Positions 8,992 to 17,664 of a stretch of DNA of 51,276 nt are shown one piece after another. The notes under the pieces are model-generated. The model did no database searches. It was not told where the DNA came from and saw only the letters and a list, made by a program, of their open reading frames with translations. A program made the position numbers and the translations under genes. Position 1 is the stretch's first letter; every line of letters starts with the position of its first letter. The DNA is from Planctomycetota bacterium (GTDB lineage Bacteria > Planctomycetota > UBA1135 > GCA-002686595): positions 1-51,276 of the forward strand of contig VGYZ01000022.1 of NCBI GenBank assembly GCA_016872795.1, in the 5' to 3' direction.

Positions 8992-10431
8992 CTAGAAGTC
9001 GATCCGCCGCAGCTTCAACAGACCCAGCGCGAGCACGGCCGCGACGAACGCGAGCGTCGTGCCGAGCGAAAACCACGCGTTGAACTGCCACGGTCCGCCC
9101 CAGCCGAACTTGCGGTCGTAGCTGACGCCGCCCAGCTGGCGCAGCTCTTCGCTCTGGATCGAGATCCCCGCCACGAAGGCCGTCGCCGCGGTTTCGCGCT
9201 CATTGGCGCGTCCCCAACCGGACTCGGCGTCGTAGTCGAGCGTCACGATCCGGTCGCCGACCTGCAGGATCCAGCGCCGACGCAGGCGTTTTTCACCGCC
9301 GCGATCCTCGACCCACTCGAAGCGATCGGCGTAGCGACCGGAGATGTCGCTGCGCACCGGATCCGCGCCGAGCTCCTTGCGCAGCTTCTTCACCAGTGCG
9401 CTGCGCGGACCCGTGTCGTCGAGCGACTGGCAGCGCAGCGTCCAGCTGGCCTCGCCCGCGCCGTCGGGATGCGCGGCGAGCCACTGCAGCCCTTCGCGAG
9501 TGAACGAGCTGCGCCACTCGCGTCGGAAGTCGCGCGGCGCCTGTGCGACGACGAATCCGAGCTCGGTGTCTTGGAACTCGGGTTGGGACTCGAGGCTGCG
9601 TCGCCATGTGCGCGCCATGCGCATCGCGTCGCCCGTCTTGGGTGCGAGGATGTGGTAGGTGGTCAGTCCGGACTTCAGGAATGTGAACGCGGCGGAGTCC
9701 GGCTCGTCCGTCTTCGCATCGCGACCCGCGCCCACTTCTTCGAGGGTGACCAGCTTCTCCCAGCCTGTGTGCAGGCCGCAATTGATCGGCATGAACACGA
9801 GCGTGAGCAGGATCGCGCCGATGGTGTTGCGCGTGAACACACCGATGGTGCACGAGATCGCGTGGAAGATCGCGAAGCCGTACATCAGCGCCAGCACGCT
9901 CCACAGGAGTCCGCTGTCGAACCAACCGGAGCTGACGGCGAGGCCGAGCGTGATGCCGCCGACGAGGAACGCGGAGAGGATGCCGACGAAGAGCAGTCCA
10001 CCGATGTAGCGTGAGAGGAACAGCGAGCTGCGCGACAGCGGCTTGCTGAAGATCACATCCGCGGCGCCCTTCTCCAGCATCTGGGGGACGAAGAACGAGA
10101 TCGCGGCAATGCCGAACACCAAGCCGAAGCGATCGGCGCCCCACTCGATCACGATGTCAACGAGAGTTTGCAGCAGGGATTCGCGCACATTGGCGAGCAT
10201 GTCCGCGCGCGCCGCCGCGTCGAGACCAGACGAAGCTGTCGCGCTGCGCACGAACTCCGCGTAGTCCCACTCCCAGTACCACAGGATCGCGATACTCGTG
10301 TCGCGGAAGCTGACGACGAACGACAGCAGCACCGGCACGAGGAACAGGAAGAACAGGATGCGGAACCCGAGGTTGTCGAGCACCTGATAGAGCGCGTCCT
10401 GAAACAGGCCGCGCAGCGTGGGGCGGTTCAT
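8992..10431 (-). CDS. ABC-2 type transporter permease with large extracytoplasmic insert
   Basis: 479-residue integral membrane protein. A hydrophobic segment at about 22-40 (FRILFFLFLVPVLLSFVV) is followed by a hydrophilic stretch, a cluster of about five membrane segments between about residues 110 and 240, a long hydrophilic insert of about 200 residues, and a final membrane segment (TTLAFVAAVLALGLLKL). This matches ABC-2 permeases with a large periplasmic domain. The ATG at 10429-10431 overlaps the stop of the ATPase gene (ATGA) and has AAGGAGG just upstream, so both halves of the exporter are coupled. The cargo is unknown. It lies between a glucokinase and glycolate oxidase genes, which does not define a substrate. 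Confidence 0.8.
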   Translation of the reverse strand: MNRPTLRGLFQDALYQVLDNLGFRILFFLFLVPVLLSFVVSFRDTSIAILWYWEWDYAEFVRSATASSGLDAAARADMLANVRESLLQTLVDIVIEWGADRFGLVFGIAAISFFVPQMLEKGAADVIFSKPLSRSSLFLSRYIGGLLFVGILSAFLVGGITLGLAVSSGWFDSGLLWSVLALMYGFAIFHAISCTIGVFTRNTIGAILLTLVFMPINCGLHTGWEKLVTLEEVGAGRDAKTDEPDSAAFTFLKSGLTTYHILAPKTGDAMRMARTWRRSLESQPEFQDTELGFVVAQAPRDFRREWRSSFTREGLQWLAAHPDGAGEASWTLRCQSLDDTGPRSALVKKLRKELGADPVRSDISGRYADRFEWVEDRGGEKRLRRRWILQVGDRIVTLDYDAESGWGRANERETAATAFVAGISIQSEELRQLGGVSYDRKFGWGGPWQFNAWFSLGTTLAFVAAVLALGLLKLRRIDF

Positions 10432-11369
10432 CGCGCCTCCTTGTTCACGAGCTGGATGAAGGCCTGCTCGAGGTTCATGCGGCGCGCGGTGATGGCGCGA
10501 ATCGAAATGCCGCCGGCGCGCAGCCGATCCACGCACTTGTCGAGCTCCGCATCCGAGAGCTGCACCTCGAAGCCACCGGGCGCGGGCTCGAAGTTGGCGC
10601 CGAGCTCGCCGACCAGCTTCGCCAGCGCGAGTTCCTCCGCTGGCGCGACCTCGAAGCGATAGCGTCCGGAGCGCGGCGTGAGCTCCGCGATCGAGCCTTC
10701 ACGCAGGACCTTGCCGTGCGACATGATCACCACGCGGTCGCAGACGAGCTCGACTTCCTGCAGCAGGTGCGAGTTGATGAACACCGTCGTGCCGCGGTCT
10801 TTCAGGCCCTGCACGATCTGGCGCACGGCGGCGCGTCCGACAGGATCGACGCCGTCGGTCGGCTCGTCGAGGAGCACGAGCTCGGGCTCGTGCACCATCG
10901 CCTGCGCCAGTCCAATGCGTTGCGTCATGCCCTTGCTGTATTCGCGGATCTTGCGGTGTGCGGCGTCGCGCATGCCGACTTGCTCGAGCAGCTGGGGAAT
11001 GCGATGTCGCAGGTACCCGCGATCGCGCCCGCACATCTGGCCGAACAGCTCGAGCACCTGCACGCCCGTCAGGTAGCCCGGAAAGCGGTGGCCCTCGGGC
11101 AGGTAGCCGACGCGTGTGCGTGCGCGCGGGTCGCCGACGGGCTGGCCGAAGAGTTGCGCGTCGCCGCCGCTGCGATGCGCGAGCCCGAGGAGGATCTTGA
11201 CCAGCGTCGTCTTGCCGGCGCCGTTGGGGCCGAGCAGGCCGAAGACCTGTCCGCGCCCGACCTCGAGGCTCACGCCGTCGAGGGCGCGGAAACCGCCCTT
11301 GCCGAACAGTCCGCCGCCGTAGACCTTGGTCACGTCTCGAACGCTGACGATCGATTCCTGCGAGCCCAT
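10428..11369 (-). CDS. ABC transporter ATP-binding protein (ABC-2 exporter type)
   Basis: 313-residue ATPase. The nucleotide-binding domain has Walker A GPNGAGKT, signature YSKGMTQRIGLAQ, Walker B LVLLDEPTDGVDP and H-loop FINSHLLQEV. A C-terminal extension of about 85 residues (from about residue 228) resembles the accessory domain of CcmA/NatA-like ATPases. It powers the membrane permease encoded immediately downstream with a 4-base overlap. It starts 12 bp after the ROK kinase stop, in the same long minus-strand run. Confidence 0.92.
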   Translation of the reverse strand: MGSQESIVSVRDVTKVYGGGLFGKGGFRALDGVSLEVGRGQVFGLLGPNGAGKTTLVKILLGLAHRSGGDAQLFGQPVGDPRARTRVGYLPEGHRFPGYLTGVQVLELFGQMCGRDRGYLRHRIPQLLEQVGMRDAAHRKIREYSKGMTQRIGLAQAMVHEPELVLLDEPTDGVDPVGRAAVRQIVQGLKDRGTTVFINSHLLQEVELVCDRVVIMSHGKVLREGSIAELTPRSGRYRFEVAPAEELALAKLVGELGANFEPAPGGFEVQLSDAELDKCVDRLRAGGISIRAITARRMNLEQAFIQLVNKEAR

Positions 11370-11381
11370 CGTGGAGATGTT

Positions 11382-12302
11382 CTAGAGTAGTGACTGGCGG
11401 GCTGCGATCGCGACGCGGGCCGCGCCGATCCAGCCCGCAGCGGGTCCGAGCGTGGCGCGCAGCAGCCGAACGGCCGCGGCACGACCGCCGAAGCTGCGCT
11501 CCTCGATGCCTTCGCGAATGCCTGCCTCGAGCACATCGAGCGCGCCGGAGAAGCCGCCGCCGAAGATGTAGAGACGCAGGTCGAGCAAGCACAGCACCGG
11601 CCCGAGCCCGCGTCCGAGGTCACTTCCGATCTCGCGCAGTAGGTCGCGCTCCGGCTCGTGGCCCTCGCGCGCGCGCTGGGCGAGTACTACGAGATCGCCG
11701 GGACTCTCCGCGGGCAATCTGGCTGCGAGCGCGCGGCGACGCGCCGCGGTCGCCGACGCGAGCGCCTCGACGCAGCCTTGCTTGCCGCAACCGCAGCGCG
11801 GTCCGCGTGGATCGACCACGACGTGCCCGATCTCGCCACCGAGTCCCTCGCCAGCGTGCAGCTTGCCGCCGAGGATCAGCCCACCGCCGATGCCCGTACC
11901 GAGCGTCACGACGAGCGCGTCGCGCTCGCCGCGACCCGCGCCGAGCCACAGCTCGCCGACCGCCGCCGCGTTGGCGTCGTTCTCGACATGCACGCGCTCC
12001 GGCGCGAGCCCCGTCCGTCGCGCTAGGCCGCTCTTCACATCCAGACCCGAGAAGCCCTTCAAGTTGGGGCTCGAGAGCACGAGGCCGCGCTCGCGATCGA
12101 GCAGACCGGGCACGCCGACGCCGAGCGCGTCGCCGCCGCCGAGCTCGCGGAACAGATCCGCGAGCCGGTCGAGCACGCGCTCGGGGCCGTCAGCGAAGCC
12201 GGGTTCGATGGTCTTCTCCGCGAGGATCTCGCCCGCGTGCGTGATGCGGCCGGACTTCGCCGCCGTACCACCGAGGTCGATTCCGACTTGGGTGAAGCTC
12301 AT
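11382..12302 (-). CDS. ROK family glucokinase
   Basis: 306-residue ROK sugar kinase. The N-terminal phosphate loop is GIDLGGTAAKSG; catalytic and substrate segments are ENDANAAAVGE and GTGIGGGLILGGKLHAGEGLGGEIGH. The zinc-binding motif CGCGKQGCVE is complete at about residues 166-175. There is no N-terminal helix-turn-helix, so it is an enzyme, not a NagC-type repressor. Glucose is the likely substrate given the glycogen-synthase-like gene upstream in the same run, though ROK kinases also act on N-acetylhexosamines or fructose. It is followed 12 bp later by an ABC exporter ATPase. Confidence 0.88.
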   Translation of the reverse strand: MSFTQVGIDLGGTAAKSGRITHAGEILAEKTIEPGFADGPERVLDRLADLFRELGGGDALGVGVPGLLDRERGLVLSSPNLKGFSGLDVKSGLARRTGLAPERVHVENDANAAAVGELWLGAGRGERDALVVTLGTGIGGGLILGGKLHAGEGLGGEIGHVVVDPRGPRCGCGKQGCVEALASATAARRRALAARLPAESPGDLVVLAQRAREGHEPERDLLREIGSDLGRGLGPVLCLLDLRLYIFGGGFSGALDVLEAGIREGIEERSFGGRAAAVRLLRATLGPAAGWIGAARVAIAARQSLL

Positions 12303-12352
12303 GGGCCGAGAAGTCTAGCGCCAGAGACCGCTGGCGTGGCTGCGGCCGGCCG

Positions 12353-14371
12353 TCAGGGAAGCTCTACGCGTGCGAAGGCGTAGTTGCCGGATTCCGTGCG
12401 CTCGAGCACCAGCACGAAGTCGCCGAGCGCGCTCTCCGCCACCACGCGCAACTCCTTCGGCGCCCCGTCGAGGGCCTTGCCGACCGAATCGAAGCGCAGG
12501 CGCAGCTTGCCGCCTTCGAGGCGACTGCGCGCGCCCTTGCCCGCGGCCTCGTCGAAACGCTCGCCGCCGATGTCGAGCCGGAACAGCGGGCCGAGCAGCA
12601 CGAGCTCGCGCGGCAGCTCGAGCTCGAGATCGTCGCTCGAGAGCAAATTCTCCACGCGCCGCAGCGCCACCGAATCGGGAGCGAGCAGCGAGACGACCTC
12701 GCGCACGCGCTCACCCAGCCCGCCTTGCGTCTGCGGGGCGGGCGCAGAGCGCCGTGCGAGCTCGCCCTTGTATTCGATGCTGTCGATCCAGAACACGCCC
12801 TCGTCGGCGATCACCACCGCGCGCACGGGGCGGATCACGTCCTCGTAGGTCTTGCGCGTCCCGAGCGCGTCGTGCACGAGCTCGACATCGCCGAACGCCG
12901 TCTTTTCCAGCGGCGGCACCGCCGCCATCGTCTTGCCCACGGTGAAAGCCTCGTATTCGCCTTCCACCATGTCGGTGAAGCGCACCGCCAGCACGAGTGC
13001 CGCGTTGCGCAGCGCGCGGTCGCTGCGATTGTCGATGGACACCTCGACGGCCTCGCGGAACGCGCGCTGCTCGAGCACGAGGTCGAGGTAGCTCTTCTCC
13101 GGGAAATACTCGCGATAGCGCTCGCCGAGCAGGTCTTCGCAGAACTCGAGGTCGTAGAGCACGAGGTCCCACTGGCCCTGCGCGCGACGGCGCGCGAAGT
13201 GGTCTTTGACACGCGCGAGTGCGTTGCTCGTCTCGCCCGACTCGAGTTCGAGCCGCGCGAGCTGCAACTCGGGGCTGAAGTGATTCGCGCCCAGCATCAT
13301 CGTGCGGTACATGCCGGTCACGCGGCCGCCCTGACGCGTGGTGCGCAGGTACTCGCGCTTGGAATACGGATCGAGCTCGTCCTTGAGCGCCTGTGCCTGC
13401 AGCGGATAGCGCGTCATCGCCAACTCGAGGTCGCTGCGTCCGCCGGCGCGGTCGCCGCGTCGCCAGCGCCACACGCCGCGCAGGAGTAGCGCCGGCGCGC
13501 AATCGGGCGCGTCGTGCAGCACGCCGTCGAGCAGGCGCTGCACTTCCGGCCCGCGCTCGAGGGAAGCGACGTCCGCGTCCTGCTCGACGAGCGCGAGCGC
13601 GAGCAACAGCGTCGCTTCGCGATCCCCGGGCGCGAGCTCCAGCGCCGTGCGCGCCGACTGCGCCGCATCGTCGAGCGCACGCGAGCTCACCTGCAAGTAC
13701 GCCCGATCGCGCTGCGCGCACAGCCGCGCCCACTCGTCCTCGACTTCGCGGAACACCGGCACCGCGGCATCGAGCGCGAACAGGAGCTCTTCCTCGAAGC
13801 GCCGCACTTCCGCGGCCGATTCCTTGCGCGCTTCCTCGCGCCGCGCGCGCTCCTCTGCGAGCAGCTTCTGCCGCGCCGGATCGCTCGGCGAGAGCGACAC
13901 GGGTCCGAGCTCGACATTCGTGGTCTGCAGCACGCGCGCGAGCTCGTCGCTCCAGCGCGCGAAGGCGCTCCAGAGTTCCTCCTCGTCGCGCTGCCGATCG
14001 AGCGCGCCGTAGTAGCGCACGAGCACATCCAGGATGCGCTTGCGCGTCGCGAGCACCTTGGGTGCGACGCGCCGATAGTCGCCGCGCGACACGCGCTCGA
14101 GAAACTCGTGCACGGAGCCCGCTTGCTTCACCGCGAGGTCGAGCTCGCGCACCGCGCGCAGCGTCGCCTCCACATCGTACGGCCCGCTCTCCGCCACAGC
14201 GGCGTCGAGCGCCGCGCGTGCAGGTGCAGCTTCCACCTGCACACGCTCCTCGCGCGCCAGACGCTCGCTCGCGTCGCCTTCGTCGCCGCGCGTGCCGAAG
14301 TACAGCGCGAGCCCGAGCAGCGAGGCCGCAGCGAACCCGAGCGCCATCCCGATGCGCAAGCTCGGCGTCAT
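12353..14371 (-). CDS. membrane-anchored TPR-like helical protein of unknown function
   Basis: 672 residues. One N-terminal hydrophobic segment at about 8-27 (GMALGFAAASLLGLALYFG) anchors a long helical ectodomain rich in Arg, Glu and Ala. A TPR-like portion lies at about residues 230-320 (ALELAPGDREATLLLALALV and APALLLRGVWRWRRGDRAG). The last 250 residues look more beta-rich (RNAALVLAVRFTDMVEGEY and EDVIRPVRAVVIADEGVFW). No catalytic motif was recognised. It lies 7 bp after the GT5 gene and 50 bp before the ROK kinase, so it is cotranscribed with carbohydrate genes, which is the only hint of function. Confidence 0.75.
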   Translation of the reverse strand: MTPSLRIGMALGFAAASLLGLALYFGTRGDEGDASERLAREERVQVEAAPARAALDAAVAESGPYDVEATLRAVRELDLAVKQAGSVHEFLERVSRGDYRRVAPKVLATRKRILDVLVRYYGALDRQRDEEELWSAFARWSDELARVLQTTNVELGPVSLSPSDPARQKLLAEERARREEARKESAAEVRRFEEELLFALDAAVPVFREVEDEWARLCAQRDRAYLQVSSRALDDAAQSARTALELAPGDREATLLLALALVEQDADVASLERGPEVQRLLDGVLHDAPDCAPALLLRGVWRWRRGDRAGGRSDLELAMTRYPLQAQALKDELDPYSKREYLRTTRQGGRVTGMYRTMMLGANHFSPELQLARLELESGETSNALARVKDHFARRRAQGQWDLVLYDLEFCEDLLGERYREYFPEKSYLDLVLEQRAFREAVEVSIDNRSDRALRNAALVLAVRFTDMVEGEYEAFTVGKTMAAVPPLEKTAFGDVELVHDALGTRKTYEDVIRPVRAVVIADEGVFWIDSIEYKGELARRSAPAPQTQGGLGERVREVVSLLAPDSVALRRVENLLSSDDLELELPRELVLLGPLFRLDIGGERFDEAAGKGARSRLEGGKLRLRFDSVGKALDGAPKELRVVAESALGDFVLVLERTESGNYAFARVELP

Positions 14372-14378
14372 GGGCCGT

Positions 14379-15851
14379 TCAGCGTTTCGTGCGCCGTGTC
14401 ACGCGCCGGTACGCCTTCAGGTACTCCTGCGCCGTCGCGCTCCACGAGAAGTCCTTGCGCATGCAGCGGGCGGTGATCTGCTTCCAGGTGTCCTGACTCT
14501 TGTAGAGCTTGCGCGCGGCCTCGACGCCGTCGAGCAGGCTCTCGCCGGTGTACGACGAGAAGTGGAAGCCCGTGCCCGAGCGCGCGTTCTTTTGGCAGTC
14601 GACGACATAGTCCTCGAGGCCGCCGCTGCCGTACACGATCGGCACGGCTCCGTAGCGCATGCCGATCGCGCACAGCGCGTTGCCGGGGTTGTAGTGCGCG
14701 GGAAGCAGCAACATGTCCGCCGCGCCGAGGAGCTGGTGCGCGAGCGCGGCCTGATAGCCTTCGCGCACGCGGCAGCGGCCGAAAAATGTGGTCTGGATCG
14801 TCTTGAGGCGGTCGTGGATGTCGGGGCGGCCGGCGCCCATCAGCACGCACTCGATGCCGCGCTCGAGCGCCGTGGTCAGGATCTCGGCCAGGATTTCCGT
14901 GCCGCTATCGGCATCGAAGCGTCCGAGCATCACGGCGAGCGGCGTGCGCGCGCCCGGCTCAAGCTTGAGCAACCCCTGCAGGGTCGTCTTGCACTTGGTC
15001 TTGCCCGCGAGCGTCTTGTCCTTTTCGCTGAAGTTGCGCGGCAGGGCCGGGTCCGTCGCGGGGTCCCACGCGCTGTAGTCGATGCCGTTGCTGATGCCGA
15101 CGAGCTCCTTCGAGCGCCGCCGGAAGGCGTCCTCGAGCCCGTAGCCACGATCCTGCTGCTGGATGCGCTCGGCGTGGCCCGGCGAGTGCGTGCCGATCAC
15201 CGTTGCGAACTCCGTGCCCGCCTTGAGGAAGTTGACCTTGCCCGCGACCTCGAGGCCGCCGATGGACTGGAACACGCGGTAGGGGAGCCCCAGGCGCGGG
15301 AGGATCTCGCGCTCGAACGTGCCCTGCATGGCGATGTTGTGGATCTGGAAGTAGGTGCCTGCCTTCGAGGCCGGGTGGTCCGGGCGCTTGTCGATGAACT
15401 CGAGCTGCTGGACCAGCGGCAGGATGCCCGTGGCCCAGTCGAAGCAGTGGATCACCTCGGGCTCGAAGGAGATCGTCGAAAGGCTCTCGAGCACGGCGCG
15501 CGCGAAGACCGTGTAGCGCCGCCAGTTGTCGGTGTACGGGCCGTCGTCGCCACCGTAGGGATTGCGGCCCTCGAACAGCTGCGGGTGACCGAACAGGTAG
15601 ACCGTGACCTTGCCGATGCGGCCGCGGTGCAGGCGGAACGATGTGCGTCCGTCGATGTCCTGCGCGTTGACGATGCCGACGGGGCCGAAGTCTTCGAGCT
15701 TCTCGCTGCTGAAGAGCGCGGTCCACGGCAGGAACACCGCGACCTCGCAGCCAGCTTCGGCCATCGCGCGCGGCAGCGCCGCGGCCACCTCCGCGAGCGG
15801 CGTGCGCCGCACCAGCGGATCGAACTCGGGCGTGACGAAGGCGACTTTCAC
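14379..15851 (-). CDS. divergent GT5 glycogen/starch synthase-like protein
   Basis: 490 residues, the size of GlgA. GT5 features retained are the N-terminal VKVAFVTPEF, IHCFDWATGILPL (about 134-146), QIHNIAMQG with H171, KVNFLKAGTEFATVIGTHSPGHAE, and GISNGIDYSAWDPATDP. Several residues that bind ADP-glucose in canonical GlgA are changed. The KTGGL loop is RRTPL (residues 15-19), the Lys of the QKG motif aligns with S316 (R311 is kept), and the Glu of the EPCGL motif aligns with N388 in HYNPGNAL. It may use a different donor or have altered activity; divergent glycogen/starch synthases are also known in Bacteroidota. The GTG at 15851 was chosen for its position before the first strand and a GGAG about 8 bases upstream. 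It is the first gene of the run. Confidence 0.8.
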   Translation of the reverse strand: MKVAFVTPEFDPLVRRTPLAEVAAALPRAMAEAGCEVAVFLPWTALFSSEKLEDFGPVGIVNAQDIDGRTSFRLHRGRIGKVTVYLFGHPQLFEGRNPYGGDDGPYTDNWRRYTVFARAVLESLSTISFEPEVIHCFDWATGILPLVQQLEFIDKRPDHPASKAGTYFQIHNIAMQGTFEREILPRLGLPYRVFQSIGGLEVAGKVNFLKAGTEFATVIGTHSPGHAERIQQQDRGYGLEDAFRRRSKELVGISNGIDYSAWDPATDPALPRNFSEKDKTLAGKTKCKTTLQGLLKLEPGARTPLAVMLGRFDADSGTEILAEILTTALERGIECVLMGAGRPDIHDRLKTIQTTFFGRCRVREGYQAALAHQLLGAADMLLLPAHYNPGNALCAIGMRYGAVPIVYGSGGLEDYVVDCQKNARSGTGFHFSSYTGESLLDGVEAARKLYKSQDTWKQITARCMRKDFSWSATAQEYLKAYRRVTRRTKR

Positions 15852-16165
15852 GCTCTTGCTCCGGCGGCGGCGCCTCGCGGCTCGGGGAAGACGCAGCGGC
15901 AAGCGACCGAGCCGCAACCATGCGCGGGTACACGGCGAGTCAGTGCTGCGAGGGAGCGAGCGACGCTCGTTCGATCCGTCATCGACAACGGGTCATCGGA
16001 TGGCAGGACTCCGCGAGGGGCGCCCTAGCGTAGGTCGGCGCGCGGTGGAGGGGAGTCGTTGGCCTCGGACCGCACGCGGCACCCTAGGAAGCGCGCGCGG
16101 CCAACCCTACCACCAACCGGACGCGCGCACCTAAGTCTATTTTTTGCAAGCACTTACAGATCATT
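15852..16165. promoter_or_regulatory. 314-bp intergenic stretch, probable promoter region of the GT5-glucokinase-glc run
   Basis: No credible gene is visible. The sequence is mostly GC-rich, but 16135-16176 is one of the most A+T-rich patches of the window, with a T-run at 16140-16145. On the minus strand this patch lies about 290 bp upstream of the GT5 start, so any promoter here would give a long leader. No confident -35/-10 pair could be assigned, and no hairpin with a U-tract follows the M48 gene in its own direction. Confidence 0.35.
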
Positions 16166-17014
16166 CTATTTTCGTGTCCCAGCCCTCGTCGCGGCCTCGT
16201 ATTCGGCCAGCGCCTGAGGCAGCAGCGCCTCGATCGCCGCGATGCGGTTTTCGTTCGAGGGGTGGGTCGAGAGGAACTCCGGCGGCCCGCCGCCGCCCGA
16301 CGCCGCCGCCATGCGCCGCCAGAAGGCCACCGCCTCGCGCGGGTCGTAGCCGGCGCGCGCCATGTAGATCAGGCCGATGTGGTCCGCTTCGAGCTCGTCG
16401 TCGCGCCCGAACGGCATCAAGACCAACAGCTCCACCGCCGCCGCCAGCTCCGCCTGGTACTGCGCCAACCTCTTGTCGCTCGCGGCCGCGACCTCGAGTC
16501 CGATCTGCGTCGCGACCGCCTGCGACATGCGCGAGGTGCCGTGGCGCGCAATGGCGTGGGCGATCTCGTGGCCGAGCACCACGGCGAGCCCCGTCTCGCC
16601 CTGACAGATCGGCAGGATGCCGGTGTAGACCGCGATCTTGCCACCCGGCATGCACCACGCGTTCACCATCTCGGGGTCGCGGATCACATTCGCCTCCCAC
16701 TCGAAGCCCGGGTCGTCCGACACGGCCGCGATGCGATCGACGACCTTGCGCACCAGCTCGACCTCGGGACCCGTGCGTACCAGCTGGCCCTCGGACTCCT
16801 TCAGCACGCCCACATAGGTTTCCTTGCCGAGCGCGAGGTCGTCGGCGGTGTCGAACAAGTTGAACTGCGAGCGGCCCGTGACCGGCACCGTGAAGCAGGC
16901 GGGCGCGAGGAGCGCGAGAGCGAGCGCGAGCGCTCCGCCGTGGCCAAAAAGCCAGCGAAGCGCCTGCGCCGCGCGATAGAATCTGCCGCGAATCGAAGCG
17001 AATGCGCTGCTCAT
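16166..17014 (-). CDS. M48 family metalloprotease, predicted lipoprotein
   Basis: 282 residues. The N-terminus has basic residues, a hydrophobic core (GGALALALALLAPAC) and a lipobox ending at Cys, followed by FTVPVTGRSQFNLF, a hallmark of secreted M48 lipoproteins (BepA/LoiP-like). The zinc site HEIAHAIARHG and the downstream glutamate segment DELEADHIGLIYMARAGYDP are complete, so the enzyme should be active. It probably works in the periplasm on envelope protein quality control. The ATG at 17014 shares bases with the divergent ATG at 17013. Because the lipobox lies unusually deep (about residue 40), a later start is possible. Confidence 0.85.
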   Translation of the reverse strand: MSSAFASIRGRFYRAAQALRWLFGHGGALALALALLAPACFTVPVTGRSQFNLFDTADDLALGKETYVGVLKESEGQLVRTGPEVELVRKVVDRIAAVSDDPGFEWEANVIRDPEMVNAWCMPGGKIAVYTGILPICQGETGLAVVLGHEIAHAIARHGTSRMSQAVATQIGLEVAAASDKRLAQYQAELAAAVELLVLMPFGRDDELEADHIGLIYMARAGYDPREAVAFWRRMAAASGGGGPPEFLSTHPSNENRIAAIEALLPQALAEYEAATRAGTRK

Positions 17015-17660
17015 GACGACGAACCCCACTGTCTCGCTGGTTGGACTTTCCCTGACGACCTTCTCGGACGCGCTCGCCGCACGCACCCAGACGCCCGGTG
17101 GCGGCAGCCTCGCCGCCTACATGGTTGCGTGCGCGGCCGCCACCGTGAGTATGGCAGCACGCTTCACGTCCGGCGACAAGTACATCGCCGTCGCGCAGTC
17201 CATGGGCGCCCACGCGGCCGACCTCGACCTGCTGCGCGAGCGCGCCCTCGCGCTCGTCGACCGCGATAGCGCCGCCTACGACCGCGTCACGGCCGCGTTC
17301 AAGCTCCCCAAGGCCACGGACGATGAAAAAGCCGCCCGCTCGGCCGCGATTCAGGCCGCGACCAAGGGCGCGCTCGAGGTGCCCCTCGAGGTCATGGCGG
17401 TCGCGCTGGCCGTGCTGCGTCACGCGGGCGCGGCGGCGGGCTCGATCAATCCCAACCTGGCGAGCGACTGCGGCAGCGGTGCCCACGCGGCGCTCGCGGG
17501 CCTCGAGTCGGCGCTCGCCAATGTCGCCATCAACGCGGCCTCGCTCAAGGACGCCGAGTACATCGCCGTGCGCAAGGCCGAGGCCGAGTCCATGCGCCGC
17601 GAGGCGCGCGCGTGCGCCGAGGCCGTCCGCGCGGCGCTCGCTCCCCACATCGGAGGCTAG
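17013..17660 (+). CDS. cyclodeaminase/cyclohydrolase family protein (FTCD C-terminal domain type)
   Basis: 215-residue helical protein of the formimidoyltetrahydrofolate cyclodeaminase family. Typical features are the N-terminal [53 protein letters not shown], and [28 protein letters not shown]. In one-carbon metabolism such proteins act on 5-formimino-THF or methenyl-THF. No formiminotransferase domain or folate gene is adjacent, so the exact substrate is unclear. It is divergent from the M48 gene with overlapping start codons and ends 4 bp before gpmA, with which it is probably cotranscribed. Confidence 0.87.
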   Translation: MTTNPTVSLVGLSLTTFSDALAARTQTPGGGSLAAYMVACAAATVSMAARFTSGDKYIAVAQSMGAHAADLDLLRERALALVDRDSAAYDRVTAAFKLPKATDDEKAARSAAIQAATKGALEVPLEVMAVALAVLRHAGAAAGSINPNLASDCGSGAHAALAGLESALANVAINAASLKDAEYIAVRKAEAESMRREARACAEAVRAALAPHIGG

Positions 17661-17664
17661 ATCC

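Noticed and set aside
16135-16176. T-run near 16140 as an intrinsic terminator of the M48 gene
   Set aside because: The T-run is on the wrong strand for the minus-strand M48 transcript and no stable hairpin precedes it.
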